Source: Diphasiastrum complanatum (lineage: Eukaryota > Streptophyta > Lycopodiopsida > Lycopodiales > Lycopodiaceae). Taken from it: 64,000 nucleotides of DNA. The translations under genes were made by a program, and so were the position numbers. The notes below the pieces were generated by a model. That model was given only the letters and a program-made list of their open reading frames with translations. It was not told where the DNA came from and made no database searches. Position 1 is the first letter of the stretch. Every line of letters begins with the position of its first letter. Location: the NCBI GenBank assembly GCA_029204225.1, contig CM055095.1:21619252-21683251 (forward strand), in the 5' to 3' direction. This document shows positions 62,747 to 64,000 of the stretch, piece by piece.

Positions 62747-63612
62747 ATCTCATTGATGTGAAAGGGATTCCAATGACGTTTTGCATACCCTTATTCAATA
62801 CATCTCTCTCCAATCTTATCTGAAAAGGATGAGGAATGGAAAATTTTCTTACATGCAATTGTCCAAAAGCCTCTTTAGTAATTTTAAATATACTGGCATA
62901 TGCCTCCCTGCTAATACTTGAGAAATCACATGCTCCCTGAACTAACGTGCGGTCGATTACCTTACCGACCTCGTTCATCAAAGCCTCAGTGACCTTGGAC
63001 TTGATTCGAGAATATTGATTATTGTCCAATAAAGTCTTTGTGGATTTGGTTGTCAGTACCGAACTCAGTGATTTTCCAATCAGGTCATTGTTCTTCAGAT
63101 GCTCATTTGCAATTGCAAATGATTATGAAAATCAAGAAACCCAAATAGGATACATAATAAATGTCATGCTACTTCACAAAACTAAAATAAAACTGATTCA
63201 AATCCAATGCTTGAATGCTTGAATTCTTTTGCTCCGTTGGCCTCCATTTAGCGAAAGCTCATCAATGTCCTTCAGAATTCTATTTCGCTTGTTTCTTAAA
63301 TCTCTTATCTAGTATGCGAGTTTCTTCTTTTAACTGGTCATTTGATATACGTAATGTCTGAACAACTTGTCGGAATTGATCATTACTTGCATTCAAATTT
63401 AACATAATATTATGTAAACATGCATTATCTTCTTTTGTTTGTAATAATACGTCAGCAAGCAAACCATTTAACATACATTCTAAACTTTGTATTTTCTGAA
63501 CCGAGTTTGCAACACCATAAGTCGTCAATCTTTCACAATAACCCAGTAAATTGTTTTCTCCGTCACACAAAAACTTTATTAAAATGGTCAAAAGTTCCTT
63601 GCTCGTGGCCAT
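62694..63612 (-). pseudogene. Unknown coiled-coil-like gene facing the cluster
   Basis: The ATG at 63612 starts MATSKELLTILIKFLCDGENN. The frame runs 110 residues to 63280, with a heptad-like C-terminal half (NDQFRQVVQTLRISNDQLKEETRILDKRFKK). A frame change near 63285 would extend it (RNRILKDIDELSLNGG). A second exon-like frame at about 63110-62853 reads LKNNDLIGKSLSSVL, SRIKSKVTEALMNEVGKVI and FGQLH, then a GTAAGA donor at 62852-62847. The open frame reaches 62694 if unspliced, overlapping the end of the opposing gene by about 50 bp. No family recognised; a structural or DNA-binding role is only a guess. Confidence 0.35.
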
Positions 63613-63652
63613 GAGCCAGGTCAAGGCTTTGGCACAAGCAAAACAAAACTTT

Positions 63653-63690
63653 CATGGCCTTGCTAATCGTCGGCGATCAGCAAGGGCATG
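63653..63690. repeat. Hairpin repeat 1 (CCTTGCTGATC core)
   Basis: CATG(G)CCTTGCT.ATC pairs with GATCAGCAAGGGCATG around CGTCGGC. It lies 40 bp upstream of the ATG of the minus-strand gene at 63612. Confidence 0.75.
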
Positions 63691-63860
63691 AGCAAAAAAA
63701 ATTAGCAAGGCAGCCAAACTCAGCTCTTGTTTCCATAAGCCATCATGGAGCATTGGTGAGTAAATGTCTATCTTACATTTCTTGGATTGCAAGACATATC
63801 TTTTGCTATTTTTTAATAGCTTGTAGTTGCTGGATTTTGCGTAGTGAATACCATTGAAAA
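63691..63860. other. Spacer between hairpins
   Basis: Nothing recognised. Confidence 0.4.
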
Positions 63861-63960
63861 TTGCTTGTGCCTCGTTGATGATCGTCGGTGATCAACAAGG
63901 CACAAGCAAAAACTTTTGCTCATGTCCTTGCTGATCATCGGCGATCAACAAGGGCATGAA
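63861..63960. repeat. Hairpin repeats 2 and 3 (same core)
   Basis: 63861-63909: TTGCTTGTGCCT.GTTGAT with ATCAACAAGGCACAAGCAA. 63920-63959: TCATGTCCTTGCTGATC with GATCAACAAGGGCATGA. All three have a (G/A)TCGG(C/T) loop and GATC in both arms. Confidence 0.75.
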
Positions 63961-64000
63961 ACTACATCTCATTCGCTCATGTTATTGAACAATTCACGGG

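Overview
This window looks like transposon-dense nuclear DNA of a land plant. The evidence is (i) degenerate plant-type elements: Ty1/copia, a Ty3/gypsy scrap, CACTA (TNP2/DUF4218/DUF4216) and a Rep-helicase Helitron; (ii) remnants of plant nuclear genes (PsbY of photosystem II, an aldo-keto reductase exon, a FAD-dependent oxidoreductase exon); (iii) a plastid-type trnS-GCU 5' fragment; and (iv) GT-AG introns. Long (CT)n and compound (CT)n(CA)n tracts recur throughout. A large-genome plant such as a fern or lycophyte would fit, but the sequence alone does not place it. I saw no intact, recognisable housekeeping gene.

Layout. 1-13 kb: AT-rich intergenic DNA with microsatellites, a minus-strand CACTA remnant (5.7-7.1 kb), a copia scrap (7.3-7.8 kb) and a 160-170 bp inverted repeat pair 6 kb apart. 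13-18.3 kb: short tandem repeats, then a minus-strand copia element with a well-defined 649 bp LTR, no reverse transcriptase and a mutated integrase, abutting the 3' end of a plus-strand copia element. 20.6-24.9 kb: a plus-strand copia pol split by a minus-strand copia gag/LTR insertion. 26 kb: gypsy RT scrap. 27.9-28.6 kb: PsbY and FAD-oxidoreductase pseudogene pieces. 30-38 kb: microsatellites, dispersed repeats and one unidentified broken gene. 38.8-44 kb: Helitron Rep/PIF1 pseudogene followed by a TTAGGG-like array. 44.4-46.4 kb and 51.5-54.1 kb: two copies of a module holding a two-exon gene for a 113-residue protein, an AT-rich satellite and a hairpin. 47.2-48.6 kb: tandemly duplicated retroelement leader. 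48.6-50.4 kb: inverted, internally deleted copy of the Helitron. 54.3-57 kb: CACTA transposase remnant with its terminal repeat.

57.3-63.6 kb is the most unusual part. It is a cluster of genes unrelated to the elements around it. One minus-strand reading frame starts with a histone H3-like domain (with some CENH3-like features) and continues into a Ulp1-type (C48) cysteine protease. Convergent to it is a small two-exon gene that may be ubiquitin-like. Divergent from it, across a promoter with paired TATA boxes and many ACGTG boxes, is a plus-strand gene. A coiled, unidentified minus-strand gene faces these from the right, with three hairpins upstream of it.

Most coding remnants here carry stop codons that a C-to-T change in a CGA, CAG or CAA codon would explain, as expected of methylated, silenced DNA. 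Functional statements below are inferred from motifs read by eye; no search was run.
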